NCBI RefSeq assembly: GCF_026262575.1
Contig: NZ_JAPKFL010000033.1
Coordinates: 1-53,573, forward strand
Length of the DNA stretch: 53,573 nucleotides
Reading direction: 5' to 3'
DNA from: Streptomyces marinisediminis
GTDB taxonomy: Bacteria > Actinomycetota > Actinomycetes > Streptomycetales > Streptomycetaceae
Shown here: positions 10,201-16,381 of the stretch, piece after piece
Position numbering within the stretch: position 1 is the stretch's first letter
How the letters are laid out: every line of letters begins with the position of its first letter
The notes under the pieces: model-generated
The model's database searches: none
Seen by the model: the letters and a program-made list of their open reading frames with translations, nothing else
Told to the model about the DNA's origin: nothing
Made by a program: the position numbers and the translations under genes

Positions 10201-10861
10201 CGGCGTGCCCGTCGCGCCGACGGACCCGACCGGGCCGGCCGAGTCGCTGTGGAACGGCTACCTGCAGAGCAAGTGGGTGGCCGAGCAGGTCATCGAGCTG
10301 GCCCGGGACCGGGGCCTGCCGGTCTCGGTGTACCGGGTGGACGTGGTCTGCGGCGACCGGCGGACGGGGGCCTGCCAGACGCGGGACTTCGTCTGGCTGA
10401 GCCTGAAGGGGCTGCTCCAGGCGGGCGCGGTGCCCGACCGGCTCGCCGGGGTCTTCCACATGGTCCCGGTCGACTACGTCAGCGCGGCGATCGTGCACCT
10501 CGCGGCGCGGCGCGAGGCGGCGAACCGCACCTTCCACCTCTACAACGAGCAGACCCAGTCGTTCGCCGACTTCGTCGACCACCTCACCGCGTCCGGCTAC
10601 CCGCTGCCCGAGCTGGCGTGGGACGCGTGGCGGGACCGGGTGCGCGCCGACCGCGACAACGCGCTCGCCCCGCTGCTGGACGCCTTCGAGGCGATCATGA
10701 CCGGCGACGGGCGCGAGACGTACCCGCCGATGGACGTGTCGGACACCGAACGCGCCCTGGCGGGCAGCGGCATCGCGTGCCCGCCCGTCGACCGCGACCT
10801 CTTCGAGAGGTACGTCGACTTCTTCGTCCGGGCCGGCTACTTCCCGGCGACCGGTGCCTGA
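4292..10861 (+). CDS. Type I polyketide synthase, terminal module (KS-AT-DH-KR-ACP-thioester reductase)
   Basis: Final chain-extending and chain-releasing PKS, 2189 residues. An N-terminal coiled-coil docking segment (1-32) should pair with the tail of the preceding PKS. KS follows (33-455, Cys204, His339, His379), then AT (about 585-895, GHSIG Ser674 and HAFH at 774, a malonyl-CoA signature), a DH-like region (about 945-1200), KR (about 1425-1640, LDD motif, Tyr1576 and Asn1580 intact, B-type), ACP (Ser1743) and an SDR-type thioester reductase (1825-2189, GATGFLG, Tyr1990 and Lys1994). The DH keeps HxxxGxxxxP but has Ala (about 1138) for the catalytic Asp, so C3 should stay a hydroxyl. There is no thioesterase; the TR domain should release the chain as an aldehyde with NADPH. 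ATG at 4292 follows AGGAGA. Such TR domains are known in polyketide alkaloid pathways such as coelimycin and cyclizidine. Confidence 0.97.
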   Translation: MADEKKLAEYLKWVTADLQQARRRIAELESGRGEPIAIVGMACRYPGGVASADDLWRLVTEGRDGISTFPTDRGWDLEGLYDADPDAPGTSYTREGGFLDGAADFDAGFFGISPREAAAMDPQQRVLLEAAWETFEHAGIDPTSLRTAEVGVFVGAVDQTYLGLDGPAELEGFLMTGKLSSVVSGRVAYSFGFEGPAVTVDTACSSSLVALHLAAQSVRSGESAMALAGGVTISGTPGGFVDFSRQRGLARDGRCKSFAGAADGTSWSEGVGLLLVERLSDAVRHGHQVLAVLRGTAINQDGASNGLTAPSGPAQERVIRQALAEARLDASDVDAVEAHGTGTRLGDPIEAQALLATYGAARPAGRPLWLGSLKSNIGHAVAAAGVGGVIKMVQAIRHGVLPRTLHVDEPTPLVDWSAGAVELLTEQREWPSTGRPRRAAVSAFGVSGTNAHVIVEQAPERQDTDQPAPEQRSPEQRATVRRDAEGRATADAGSAPPAVVPWVLSARTADALRPQAQRLLAHVEDRPGLAVQDVAHSLATTRAALEHRAVVTGTDRDALLAALRSFANGEADAATTSEAVRPGKLGFLFTGQGSQRAAMGRELRAAYPVFAEAFDEVCAQLDAHLDRPLRDVIDSGDRLDETGYAQPALFAFEVALARLVQSWGVRPDFVAGHSIGELAAAHVAGVLTLPDAAAVVAARGTLMQALPEGGAMVSLQASATEVRPLLAPYAGRVGVAAVNGPSATVVSGDEDAVGEIAAAVRSWGRATKRLTVSHAFHSPRMEPMLAEFARVVRGVTLSPPRVPLVSTVTGRVATEEEVCSPEYWVDQVRQPVRFLDAVRTLAAQHVTTLLEVGPAGVLSALVGDCVPQEGAVVPVPAVRSTTPEPRAVVSAVGRLWQAGVPVDWPTLTAPAAPRRVALPTYAFQRQRYWVEAAAAPAGGAGAGAVADHALLEAAVEIAGRDETVFTGSLSARSAPWLAEHHLFGAPVLPSAALVDLVLRAGDEVGCTRVDDLTVSRTVAVPERGPLRLQLTVGPPQAHGRRSFTVHTAVGDDRSGWTACASGTLSPGGRAPASAPGPWPPADAEPVEPAGPRPVPGGSPAGPDGRATALWRRGEELFAEVGLADGTAVDGFGLHPALLAAAVREAASAAGLPGVPVGWHGVRLHAVGASALRARITPGADGTVRMDLADPAGRPVASVDSVVLRAVGEEEVATARSRPHDALFDVAWHPLAPTPRGGPAPRWAVLDTGAGDLGALGGRRFDDVEAALESPLAFEALLAPFVFSSGGDVPARAREATRRALRLAQSWPADDRAADTPLVVVTRGAVCTREAEGGAGGRDLVAAPVWGLMRSAQSEMPGRIVLVDLDDDPASAAVLPDVIASGEPQVAVRGGDVFVPRLARVTAPDAPDAPDAPDAEAAAGAAGPWRRGGTVLITGGTGALGALFARHLVRAHGVSHLLLVSRGGPAAPEAEELAQDLAELGAKVTITACDTADRDALAAVLAAVPDDHPLTAVVHTAGVLDDAMIGDLTPEQLAKVLRPKVDAAWNLHELTRGHDLSAFVLFSSVAGVVGGLGQGNYAAANTFLDALAQHRADLGLPATSLAWGLWDAAGGMGGSLSDADLGRIARTGLLPVTGESGPRLLDTALELGRAAVVATPLDVAALRAREGDTPLVFGHLTRSPSRGSVREADAGPQALAQRLEGLPEAEQREVVADFVRGEVALVLGHGAPETIDTDRLFTELGFDSLISVELRNRLSAATGVRLPASLAFDHPTPAALAKHLSAELLPPGGGAPAPEAARAAVDFAAEVHLPDDVRPAAEVSHVAADPREVLLTGATGFLGAFLLRDVMRTTTARVHCLVRGSDEADARRRLRESLEWYQVLQEVDEERVTVHVGDLTAPRLGLAEAAFDDLARRVDVVYHAGATVSWVRPYTALRPANVGGTREVLRLAARHRSVPVHYVSTTGVFPAPATPGVPVAPTDPTGPAESLWNGYLQSKWVAEQVIELARDRGLPVSVYRVDVVCGDRRTGACQTRDFVWLSLKGLLQAGAVPDRLAGVFHMVPVDYVSAAIVHLAARREAANRTFHLYNEQTQSFADFVDHLTASGYPLPELAWDAWRDRVRADRDNALAPLLDAFEAIMTGDGRETYPPMDVSDTERALAGSGIACPPVDRDLFERYVDFFVRAGYFPATGA
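8495..8530 (+). repeat. 9-bp tandem repeat inside the PKS
   Basis: Four head-to-tail copies of gcacccgac (the last is gcgcccgac) encode an Ala-Pro-Asp tripeptide run in the linker before the ketoreductase NADPH-binding motif. It is a flexible linker and likely prone to length change by slippage. Confidence 0.9.
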
Positions 10862-10914
10862 GCCGAACCGGGCCGCACCGCCGGCCCGTTCCACACCAAG
10901 GAGGAGCTACCACC

Positions 10915-12291
10915 GTGGGGATAGCTGATCACAACCGCGCCGTCGTGCTGGGCGCGAGCATGGCCGGGCTCCTGGCCGCGCGGGTCCTGGCGGACTCCTA
11001 CACCGACGTGGTGCTGGTGGACCGCGACGACCTCACCGACCGCGCGGACGCCGACGGCCACGCGGCCTGGCGGCGCGGCGTGCCGCAGGGCCGGCACGTC
11101 CACGCCCTGCTCGCCCGCGGCCGCCACATCCTGGACGAGCTGTTCCCCGGCATGACCGAGGAGCTGATCGCCGCCGGGGCCCGCTCCGGCGACGTCACCG
11201 GCAACGTGCGCTGGGTCATGGACGGCCACCGCATGCCCAAGCCGCACTCGGACATGCTGCTGCTGTCGATGAGCAGGCCGCACGTGGAGCGGCACGTCCG
11301 CGACCGCGTCCGCGCGCTGCCGAACGTGCGGTTCCTGACCCGCCACGACGTCACGGGCCTGCTGACCGCCGAGGACGGCTCCGCGGTCACCGGCGTGACG
11401 GTGGTCGACGAGGGCACCGCGCGCCCGCTGCCGGCCGACCTGGTGGTGGACGCGACCGGGCGGCGCTCCCGCTCGCCGGGGTGGCTGAGGGAGCTGGGCT
11501 ACGGCGAGGTGCGGGAGGACCGGCAGGCCATCAGCGTGGGGTACGCCACGCGGTACTACCGGCTGCGCCCGGAGCTGATGACCGACGAGGTCTCCATCGA
11601 CGTCGTCGCCTCCGCGTCCCTGCCGCGCGGCGCGATCTGCGCGAAAATCGAGGGCGACCGGGTCGTGGTGACGGCGTACGGCTACCTCGGGGACTACCCG
11701 CCCACCGACCCGGAGGGCTTCCTCGCCTTCCTGAAGTCGCTGTCCGCCACGGACATCCACGACACCGTCCACGACCAGGAGCCGCTGGGCGACCCCGTCG
11801 CCTACCGCTTTCCGGCCAACCTGCGCCGCCGCTACGAGCTGATGCCCGCGCTGCCCGACGGGCTGCTCGTCCTCGGTGACGCGGTGTGCAGCTTCAACCC
11901 GGTCTACGGCCAGGGCATGACGGTGGCCGCGCTGGGCGCGACGGTGCTGCGGGACCACGCGGCGCGCCCCGGCGCACCCCGCCCCGGCGCGTTCTTCACC
12001 GACCTGGCCGCCCGCGCCGTGGACGACGTCTGGGCGATGACCACCGGCGCCGACCTCGCCTTCCCCGGTGTCGAGGGGGAGCGCACCGAGGAACTGCTGC
12101 GCGAGCAGGAGTACCTCGACCGGCTGCTGGCGGCGGCGGCGCACGACCACTCGCTGCTCATGGCCTACGCGCGGGTCGTCTTCCTGGTCGACCCGCCCGC
12201 CGCGCTCGCGGCACCGGAGGTCCAGGCGGCCGTCAGCGCGGCGTCCGGGGGCCGGACCGGGGACGTCACCCCCGAGGCGGCGGCCACATGA
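10915..12291 (+). CDS. FAD-dependent monooxygenase, polyether epoxidase-like
   Basis: 458-residue flavoprotein starting at GTG 10915 after a strong AAGGAGGAG site, 53 bp behind the PKS. It has an N-terminal dinucleotide-binding GASMAG (13-18), a GVPQGRHVHALL segment, VVDATGRRSRS, and the second FAD motif LVVLGDAVCSFNPVYGQGM. The GVPQ-RHxH and GDAV-FNPVYGxGM signatures resemble the squalene-epoxidase-like enzymes Lsd18 and MonCI, which epoxidise polyketide chains in polyether pathways. Inference: it epoxidises an alkene of the released chain or of the alkaloid. Its stop overlaps the next start (ATGA), so the two are translationally coupled. A hydroxylase or halogenase-like role cannot be excluded, but no halogenase WxWxIP motif is seen. 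Confidence 0.85.
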   Translation: MGIADHNRAVVLGASMAGLLAARVLADSYTDVVLVDRDDLTDRADADGHAAWRRGVPQGRHVHALLARGRHILDELFPGMTEELIAAGARSGDVTGNVRWVMDGHRMPKPHSDMLLLSMSRPHVERHVRDRVRALPNVRFLTRHDVTGLLTAEDGSAVTGVTVVDEGTARPLPADLVVDATGRRSRSPGWLRELGYGEVREDRQAISVGYATRYYRLRPELMTDEVSIDVVASASLPRGAICAKIEGDRVVVTAYGYLGDYPPTDPEGFLAFLKSLSATDIHDTVHDQEPLGDPVAYRFPANLRRRYELMPALPDGLLVLGDAVCSFNPVYGQGMTVAALGATVLRDHAARPGAPRPGAFFTDLAARAVDDVWAMTTGADLAFPGVEGERTEELLREQEYLDRLLAAAAHDHSLLMAYARVVFLVDPPAALAAPEVQAAVSAASGGRTGDVTPEAAAT

Positions 12292-13157
12292 GCGGAGCAC
12301 CCTTCCTGGTCCTGGGCGCCACGGGCAAGACCGGGCGGCGGGTGGCGCGTCGGCTCGCCGAGGGCGGTCGGGCGGTCCGGGCCGCCTCCCGCTCGGGCGA
12401 GCAGCGCTTCGACTGGTGGGACGAGGAGACGTGGGTGGCCGCCGTCGACGGGGTGGAGTCCGTCTACGTCGTCGACGAACAGGGGCCACAGGCGGCCTCC
12501 CTGCTGGCCGACTTCACGCGCCTGGCGGTGGGCCGGGGCGTGCGGCGCTTCGTCCTGCTCTCGGCCCGGACGCTGGAGCAGTGGACCCACGACACGTCGA
12601 TGTTCGGCGCCGAGCGGGCGGTGCGCGAGTCGGGGGTGGGCTGGACGATCCTGCGGCCGTGCTGGTTCGCGCAGAACTTCACCGAGGAACCCCTGTTCAG
12701 CGACGAGGTGTCCCGGGGCCGCCTCGTGCTGCCGGACTGGGCGGGCCCCGAACCGTTCGTCGACGCCGACGACATCGCGGACGTCGCCGTGGCCGCACTG
12801 ACCCAGGATGGCCACGAGGGGGAGGTCTACAGCCTCTCCGGCCCCCGGCTCATGACGTTCGGGGACTGCGTCCGGGAGATCGAGCAGGCGTCGGGGCGCG
12901 CGATCGAGCGGGTGCCGGCGACCCGCGAGGAGTACACCGCGCACCTCGTGCGGCGCGGCTACGCCCCGGACTTCGCCGACTTCGTGTACGAGATCCTCGA
13001 CACCATCCGGGAGGGGCGCACGGCCTACCTCTCCGACGGCGTCCAGCGCGCACTGGGGCGCGAGCCGCGCGACTTCTCCCGCTACGTCGCCCAGACCGTG
13101 TGGTCGGCCCCGGCCGGGAGCGCCGGGGTGACGGGCCGGCCAGTGGACGCCCGGTGA
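12288..13157 (+). CDS. NmrA-like NAD(P)-binding oxidoreductase
   Basis: 289-residue atypical SDR. The N-terminal Rossmann motif is GATGKTGRR (residues 9-17), and a mid-protein RFVLLSAR strand is followed by WTILRPCWFAQNF, typical of NmrA/QOR2-type proteins. The usual YxxxK pair is not evident, as is common in this family. The start ATG lies within the stop of the epoxidase-like gene (4-bp overlap), so both belong to one operon with the PKS genes. The reaction is unknown; a role in redox tailoring of the polyketide alkaloid is inferred from position only. The stop codon sits inside a 24-bp sequence duplicated just downstream. Confidence 0.88.
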   Translation: MSGAPFLVLGATGKTGRRVARRLAEGGRAVRAASRSGEQRFDWWDEETWVAAVDGVESVYVVDEQGPQAASLLADFTRLAVGRGVRRFVLLSARTLEQWTHDTSMFGAERAVRESGVGWTILRPCWFAQNFTEEPLFSDEVSRGRLVLPDWAGPEPFVDADDIADVAVAALTQDGHEGEVYSLSGPRLMTFGDCVREIEQASGRAIERVPATREEYTAHLVRRGYAPDFADFVYEILDTIREGRTAYLSDGVQRALGREPRDFSRYVAQTVWSAPAGSAGVTGRPVDAR

Positions 13158-13210
13158 CGGGCGGTCGGCGCGGCCCGGTGACGGGTGGCCGGTGGACGCC
13201 CGGTGACGGG
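13127..13210 (+). repeat. GGTGACGGG repeats and duplicated 24-bp block
   Basis: GGTGACGGG occurs four times (13127, 13153, 13177, 13202). A 24-bp block spanning the stop codon of the NmrA-like gene (13138-13161) recurs with one change at 13187-13210, 49 bp away. This looks like a local duplication of the gene's 3' end. Confidence 0.85.
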
Positions 13211-13242
13211 AGGTCCGCCGGCCGCGGCCGGGCTCTTCGCGC

Positions 13243-13283
13243 GGTAACCGGCGGCTCTCGGGCGCAGGTCGGCGGCGGTTACC
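13243..13283. promoter_or_regulatory. Inverted GGTAACCG / CGGTTACC pair, possible operator
   Basis: GGTAACCG at 13243-13250 and its reverse complement at 13276-13283 lie 196 bp upstream of the NTF2-like gene, in the 321-bp gap after the NmrA-like gene. Spacing of about three helical turns suits a dimeric regulator. No protein is assigned. Confidence 0.35.
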
Positions 13284-13478
13284 CGGCGATTGCCCGGCCG
13301 CGGCCGGGTGGCCGCTAGCGTCAGACGGGCTGCGACGCGCCGCACGTCCCCTCGCCCGCCGACCACACCGACCCGGACGGACGACCCCCGGGGCACCCCG
13401 CCCGGGCGCCCCCACGGGCAGCCCCACGAACTTCCCGCACAGACAACGCACACGAACCCAGAAACGGAGTGGCTCACC

Positions 13479-13898
13479 ATGGCCAGCGATGCGCACGGCA
13501 CCACCTACCTGACCGGCGACCTCGACAAGCACCAGGAGGTGTTCGGGGAGGCGTTCAACTCCGGTGACGCGGAGGCGGTCAACTCCATGTACGCCGAGGA
13601 CGCGGTCGGCGTGTGGGAGCCGGGCAAGCCCCTGACCGGCCAGGCCCGGCGGGACATGGTCACCGAGTTCATGTCCCGCGGCCCCAGCGTCGAGGCGAAG
13701 GTGCTGCAGTCGGTCGTCACCGGCGACACCGCGATGCTGATCGTCGAGTGGTCCATGGAGACCACCGGGGAGGACGGCAAGCCCGAGCACCTGGAAGGGA
13801 CCGCCGTGGACGTGCTGCGGCGCGGCGAGGACGGGAACTGGCGCTACGTCATCGACAACCCCTACGGCGCCAGCGGCCCGCACACGGCGGACGAGTGA
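13479..13898 (+). CDS. NTF2/SnoaL-like protein (SgcJ/EcaC type)
   Basis: 139-residue single-domain protein starting at ATG 13479 after ACGGAG. The pattern is that of a cystatin-like NTF2 fold: an N-terminal helix with VFGEAFNSGDAEAVNSMYAEDAV, then GKPLTGQARRDMVTEF, then paired strands carrying VVTGDTAMLIVEWSM and GTAVDVLRRGEDGNWRYVIDNPYG. Members include ketosteroid isomerase-like cyclases, SnoaL aldol cyclases and the small polyether epoxide hydrolases (MonB type). With an epoxidase-like flavoprotein three genes upstream, a role in epoxide opening or ring closure is attractive but is inference. It is separated from the upstream operon by 321 bp, so it may have its own promoter. It converges with the regulator at 13976. 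Confidence 0.85.
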   Translation: MASDAHGTTYLTGDLDKHQEVFGEAFNSGDAEAVNSMYAEDAVGVWEPGKPLTGQARRDMVTEFMSRGPSVEAKVLQSVVTGDTAMLIVEWSMETTGEDGKPEHLEGTAVDVLRRGEDGNWRYVIDNPYGASGPHTADE

Positions 13899-13975
13899 CC
13901 GGCGGCGGCCGGCGCCCCGGGCGGAATCCCGGGACGCCGGCCGCACCGGCGCCCTCGGAGCGGGCGGCGGGCGCG

Positions 13976-14977
13976 TCAGACCCGGGCGCGCCGCGCCGGC
14001 ACCGTCCCGAAGGCCTGCCGGTAGTCCGTGGGCGACACGCCGACGTGCAGGGTGAAGTGGCGGCGCAGGTTGGCCGCCGTGCCCAGGCCGCTGTGCTCGC
14101 CGATCTGCTCGATCGGCAGGTCGGTGGTCTCCAGGAGGGTCTGCGCGCGGGCCAGGCGCTGGTTGAGCAGCCACTTCAGGGGCGTCATCCCGGTGGCGGC
14201 GTGCAGGCGCCGGAAGAACGTCCGGGTGCTCATCCCGGCCCGCCGGGCCAGGACGTCCACGGTGAGCGGCTGGTCGAGGTGCCGGGCCGCCCAGTCCATC
14301 ACCGGGCCGAGGCTGTCGTCGTCGGTGGTCGGGACCGAGAGGTCGACGAACTGCGCCTGGCCGCCGGGCCGGTGGCCGGAGACCACCATGCGCCGCGCGA
14401 GCTGGTTGGCCACGTGCGCCCCGAGGTCACGGCGGACCAGGTGCAGGCACAGGTCGAGGCCCGCGGACATCCCGGCGCTGGTGAGGACCCGGCCCTCGTC
14501 GATGTAGAGCACCGAGTCGTCGACCTCGACCCTGGGGTACCGCTTGGCCAGGTCCGCCGTGTGCATCCAGTGCGCGGTGGCCCGGCGGCCGTCCAGCAGG
14601 CCGGCCTCGGCCAGCGCGAACGCCCCGGTGCACAGGGAGGCGATCCGGGCTCCGGCGGCGGCCGCGGCACGCAGGGCGTCGATGAACTCGGGCGGCAGCC
14701 TCTCGCCCCGGGAGACGACCCCGTCCGGCACCGAGGGGACGATCACGGTGTCCGCGGTGACGAGGTGGTCCAGGCCGTGCCGGGTCCGTACGGAGAACCC
14801 CTGCACTCCGTCCGCGGAGGGCTGGGTCACCGAGCACAGCCGCAGGTCGTACCAGGGGTCGGCCAGATCCGGCTGCGGATCGCCGAACACCGCGTAGGCG
14901 ATGGACGTCTCGTACACCTCGCAGGCCTGCATATCGGTGTCGTTGATTAACGCGAGAGCGACGGAGCCAGGTCTCAT
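13976..14977 (-). CDS. GlxA family transcriptional regulator (DJ-1/PfpI + AraC HTH) with a TTA codon
   Basis: 333-residue regulator starting at ATG 14977; a further upstream in-frame ATG (15010) lacks a better ribosome site. Residues about 8-185 form a DJ-1/PfpI-like sensor domain with the nucleophile-elbow Cys in SLCTGAFALAEAG, and about 220-330 an AraC/XylS double HTH (GMSTRTFFRRLHAATGMTP; GLGTAANLRRHF). Codon 10 is TTA (plus-strand bases 14948-14950), the rare leucine codon read only by the bldA tRNA in Streptomyces, so translation should be delayed to late growth. It is divergent from the imine reductase across 143 bp and is its most likely direct regulator. The ligand is unknown. Confidence 0.93.
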   Translation of the reverse strand: MRPGSVALALINDTDMQACEVYETSIAYAVFGDPQPDLADPWYDLRLCSVTQPSADGVQGFSVRTRHGLDHLVTADTVIVPSVPDGVVSRGERLPPEFIDALRAAAAAGARIASLCTGAFALAEAGLLDGRRATAHWMHTADLAKRYPRVEVDDSVLYIDEGRVLTSAGMSAGLDLCLHLVRRDLGAHVANQLARRMVVSGHRPGGQAQFVDLSVPTTDDDSLGPVMDWAARHLDQPLTVDVLARRAGMSTRTFFRRLHAATGMTPLKWLLNQRLARAQTLLETTDLPIEQIGEHSGLGTAANLRRHFTLHVGVSPTDYRQAFGTVPARRARV

Positions 14978-15120
14978 AAACCTGAGTCTACGGCAGGAAT
15001 TTTGCGACATCGGTCAGTTCTGCCACTGTCCGGCCAACCCGCGGCGGTGCGAAGGTCAGATGAACAGGTCGGCCATCGCCCCGATGCGGACCAGAGGAAA
15101 ACGGAAACGGGAGTAAGTTC
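14978..15120. promoter_or_regulatory. Divergent promoter region, GlxA-type regulator / imine reductase
   Basis: 143 bp between two divergent starts, lower in G+C than its surroundings. The imine reductase has a GGGAG ribosome site about 9 bases before its ATG. No clear -10/-35 pair could be fixed by eye, but both genes must be controlled from here. Confidence 0.6.
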
Positions 15121-16014
15121 ATGTCGAACACCAATGCAGCACAAGCACCGGTGACGGTTCTCGGACTGGGGCTGATGGGTCAGGCGCTGGCCGCCGCTCT
15201 GGTCAAGGCCGGCCACCCCACCACGGTGTGGAACCGGACGGCCAAGAAGGCCGACGACCTGGTCGCGCAGGGCGCCACGCTGGCCGGTTCGGTGAAGGAG
15301 GCCGTCGAGGCGAGCCCGCTGGTCATCGTCTGCGTCTCGGACTACACCGCGGTGCACGAGCTGCTCGACCCGCTGGAGGGCGCCCTCGAGGGCCGCGTCC
15401 TGGTGAACCTGACGACGGGCACCTCCACGCAGGCCCGCGACACGGCCGAGTGGGCCGCGCAGCGCCAGGTCTCCTACCTCGACGGCGCCATCATGGCCAT
15501 CCCGCCGGCCATCGCGACGGACGCCGCCGTCATGCTCTACAGCGGCCCGAAGGAGTCCTTCGAGGCGCACGAGTCCACGCTGAAGTGCCTGGGCCCGGTG
15601 GGCACCATCTACCTCGACACCGACCACGGCCTGTCGGCGCTCTACGACATGTCGCTGCTGGGCATCATGTGGGGCATCCTCAACGGCTTCCTGCACGGCG
15701 CCGCGCTGCTGGGCACCGCGAAGGTGAAGGCCACGACCTTCGCCCCGCTGGCCAACACGATGATCAACGTGGTGACCGAGTACGTGTCCACCTACGCGCC
15801 GCAGGTCGACGAGGGCACCTACCCCGCGGGCGACGCCACCATGACCGTCCACCAGGAGGCCATGGAGCACCTCGCCGAGGAGAGCGAGACCCTCGGCATC
15901 AACGCCGAACTGCCCCGCTTCCTCAAGGCCATGGCCGACCGCGCGGTGGCCGACGGCCACGCCGGGAGCGGCTACGCGGCGATGATCGAGCAGTTCCGCA
16001 AGCCCTCCGCCTGA
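15121..16014 (+). CDS. NADPH-dependent imine reductase (IRED)
   Basis: 297 residues, the normal IRED length. The N-terminal Rossmann domain has GLGLMGQALAAAL (15-27) and the TTVWNRT segment that selects NADP(H). A long inter-domain helix carries the active-site Asp176 in ALYDMSLLGIMWG, marking it as an Asp-type IRED rather than a Tyr-type one. The family reduces cyclic imines to amines. Next to a PKS ending in a thioester reductase, the natural substrate is probably a cyclic imine (tetrahydropyridine) formed after release and transamination, giving a piperidine. It starts at ATG 15121 after GGGAG, is monocistronic, and is followed by two strong hairpins. 3-hydroxyisobutyrate or 6-phosphogluconate dehydrogenases share the fold but lack this helix motif. 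Confidence 0.92.
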   Translation: MSNTNAAQAPVTVLGLGLMGQALAAALVKAGHPTTVWNRTAKKADDLVAQGATLAGSVKEAVEASPLVIVCVSDYTAVHELLDPLEGALEGRVLVNLTTGTSTQARDTAEWAAQRQVSYLDGAIMAIPPAIATDAAVMLYSGPKESFEAHESTLKCLGPVGTIYLDTDHGLSALYDMSLLGIMWGILNGFLHGAALLGTAKVKATTFAPLANTMINVVTEYVSTYAPQVDEGTYPAGDATMTVHQEAMEHLAEESETLGINAELPRFLKAMADRAVADGHAGSGYAAMIEQFRKPSA

Positions 16015-16040
16015 CGCGGAGCGGCACCGCACCGCAGTTC

Positions 16041-16107
16041 CCGCCGGGGTACGGCCGTGAGGCCGTGCCCCGGCGGCCGTGTGCGGGACCGGCGTGCCCG
16101 GTCCCGC
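16041..16107 (+). terminator. Tandem hairpins after the imine reductase
   Basis: A 16-bp stem with one G-U pair and a GTGA tetraloop (16041-16056 with 16061-16076) is followed by a perfect 10-bp stem (16083-16092 with 16098-16107). There is no U-tract, as is common in Streptomyces terminators. Confidence 0.8.
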
Positions 16108-16381
16108 GCTTCCGCCTGCCCGCGTACGAGCGGGAACAGGAGTCTCACAATTCTCTCCCCGCCCGGGCTCCGCGCGATCACCGGAACGCTGCCGAGGCGC
16201 CCGCGAGCGGAATTACCCGCAGGTGACCGGAAATCGACGGTGCTCGGCTACGTTGAGCCCGCGCTTTCCGGACATGGCACCGCGGCCCCGTCGGCCGGGT
16301 GGCCCCCCGCTGCCCTTTGAGGGCCCCCCGGAAGCAAAGGGAGTTCCTGGCCATCGTGCTGGCGACACATCAAGGAGAATC

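Noticed and set aside
4271..10894. A 2207-codon open frame on the minus strand opposite the terminal PKS
   Set aside because: Such antisense frames arise from high third-position G+C. Its sequence is low-complexity Arg/Gly/His/Pro-rich with no domain, while the plus strand encodes a complete PKS.
14977..15010. Longer start for the DJ-1/AraC regulator
   Set aside because: The extra 11 residues are basic and unlike the family N-terminus, and would consume part of the divergent promoter; ATG 14977 fits the domain start.
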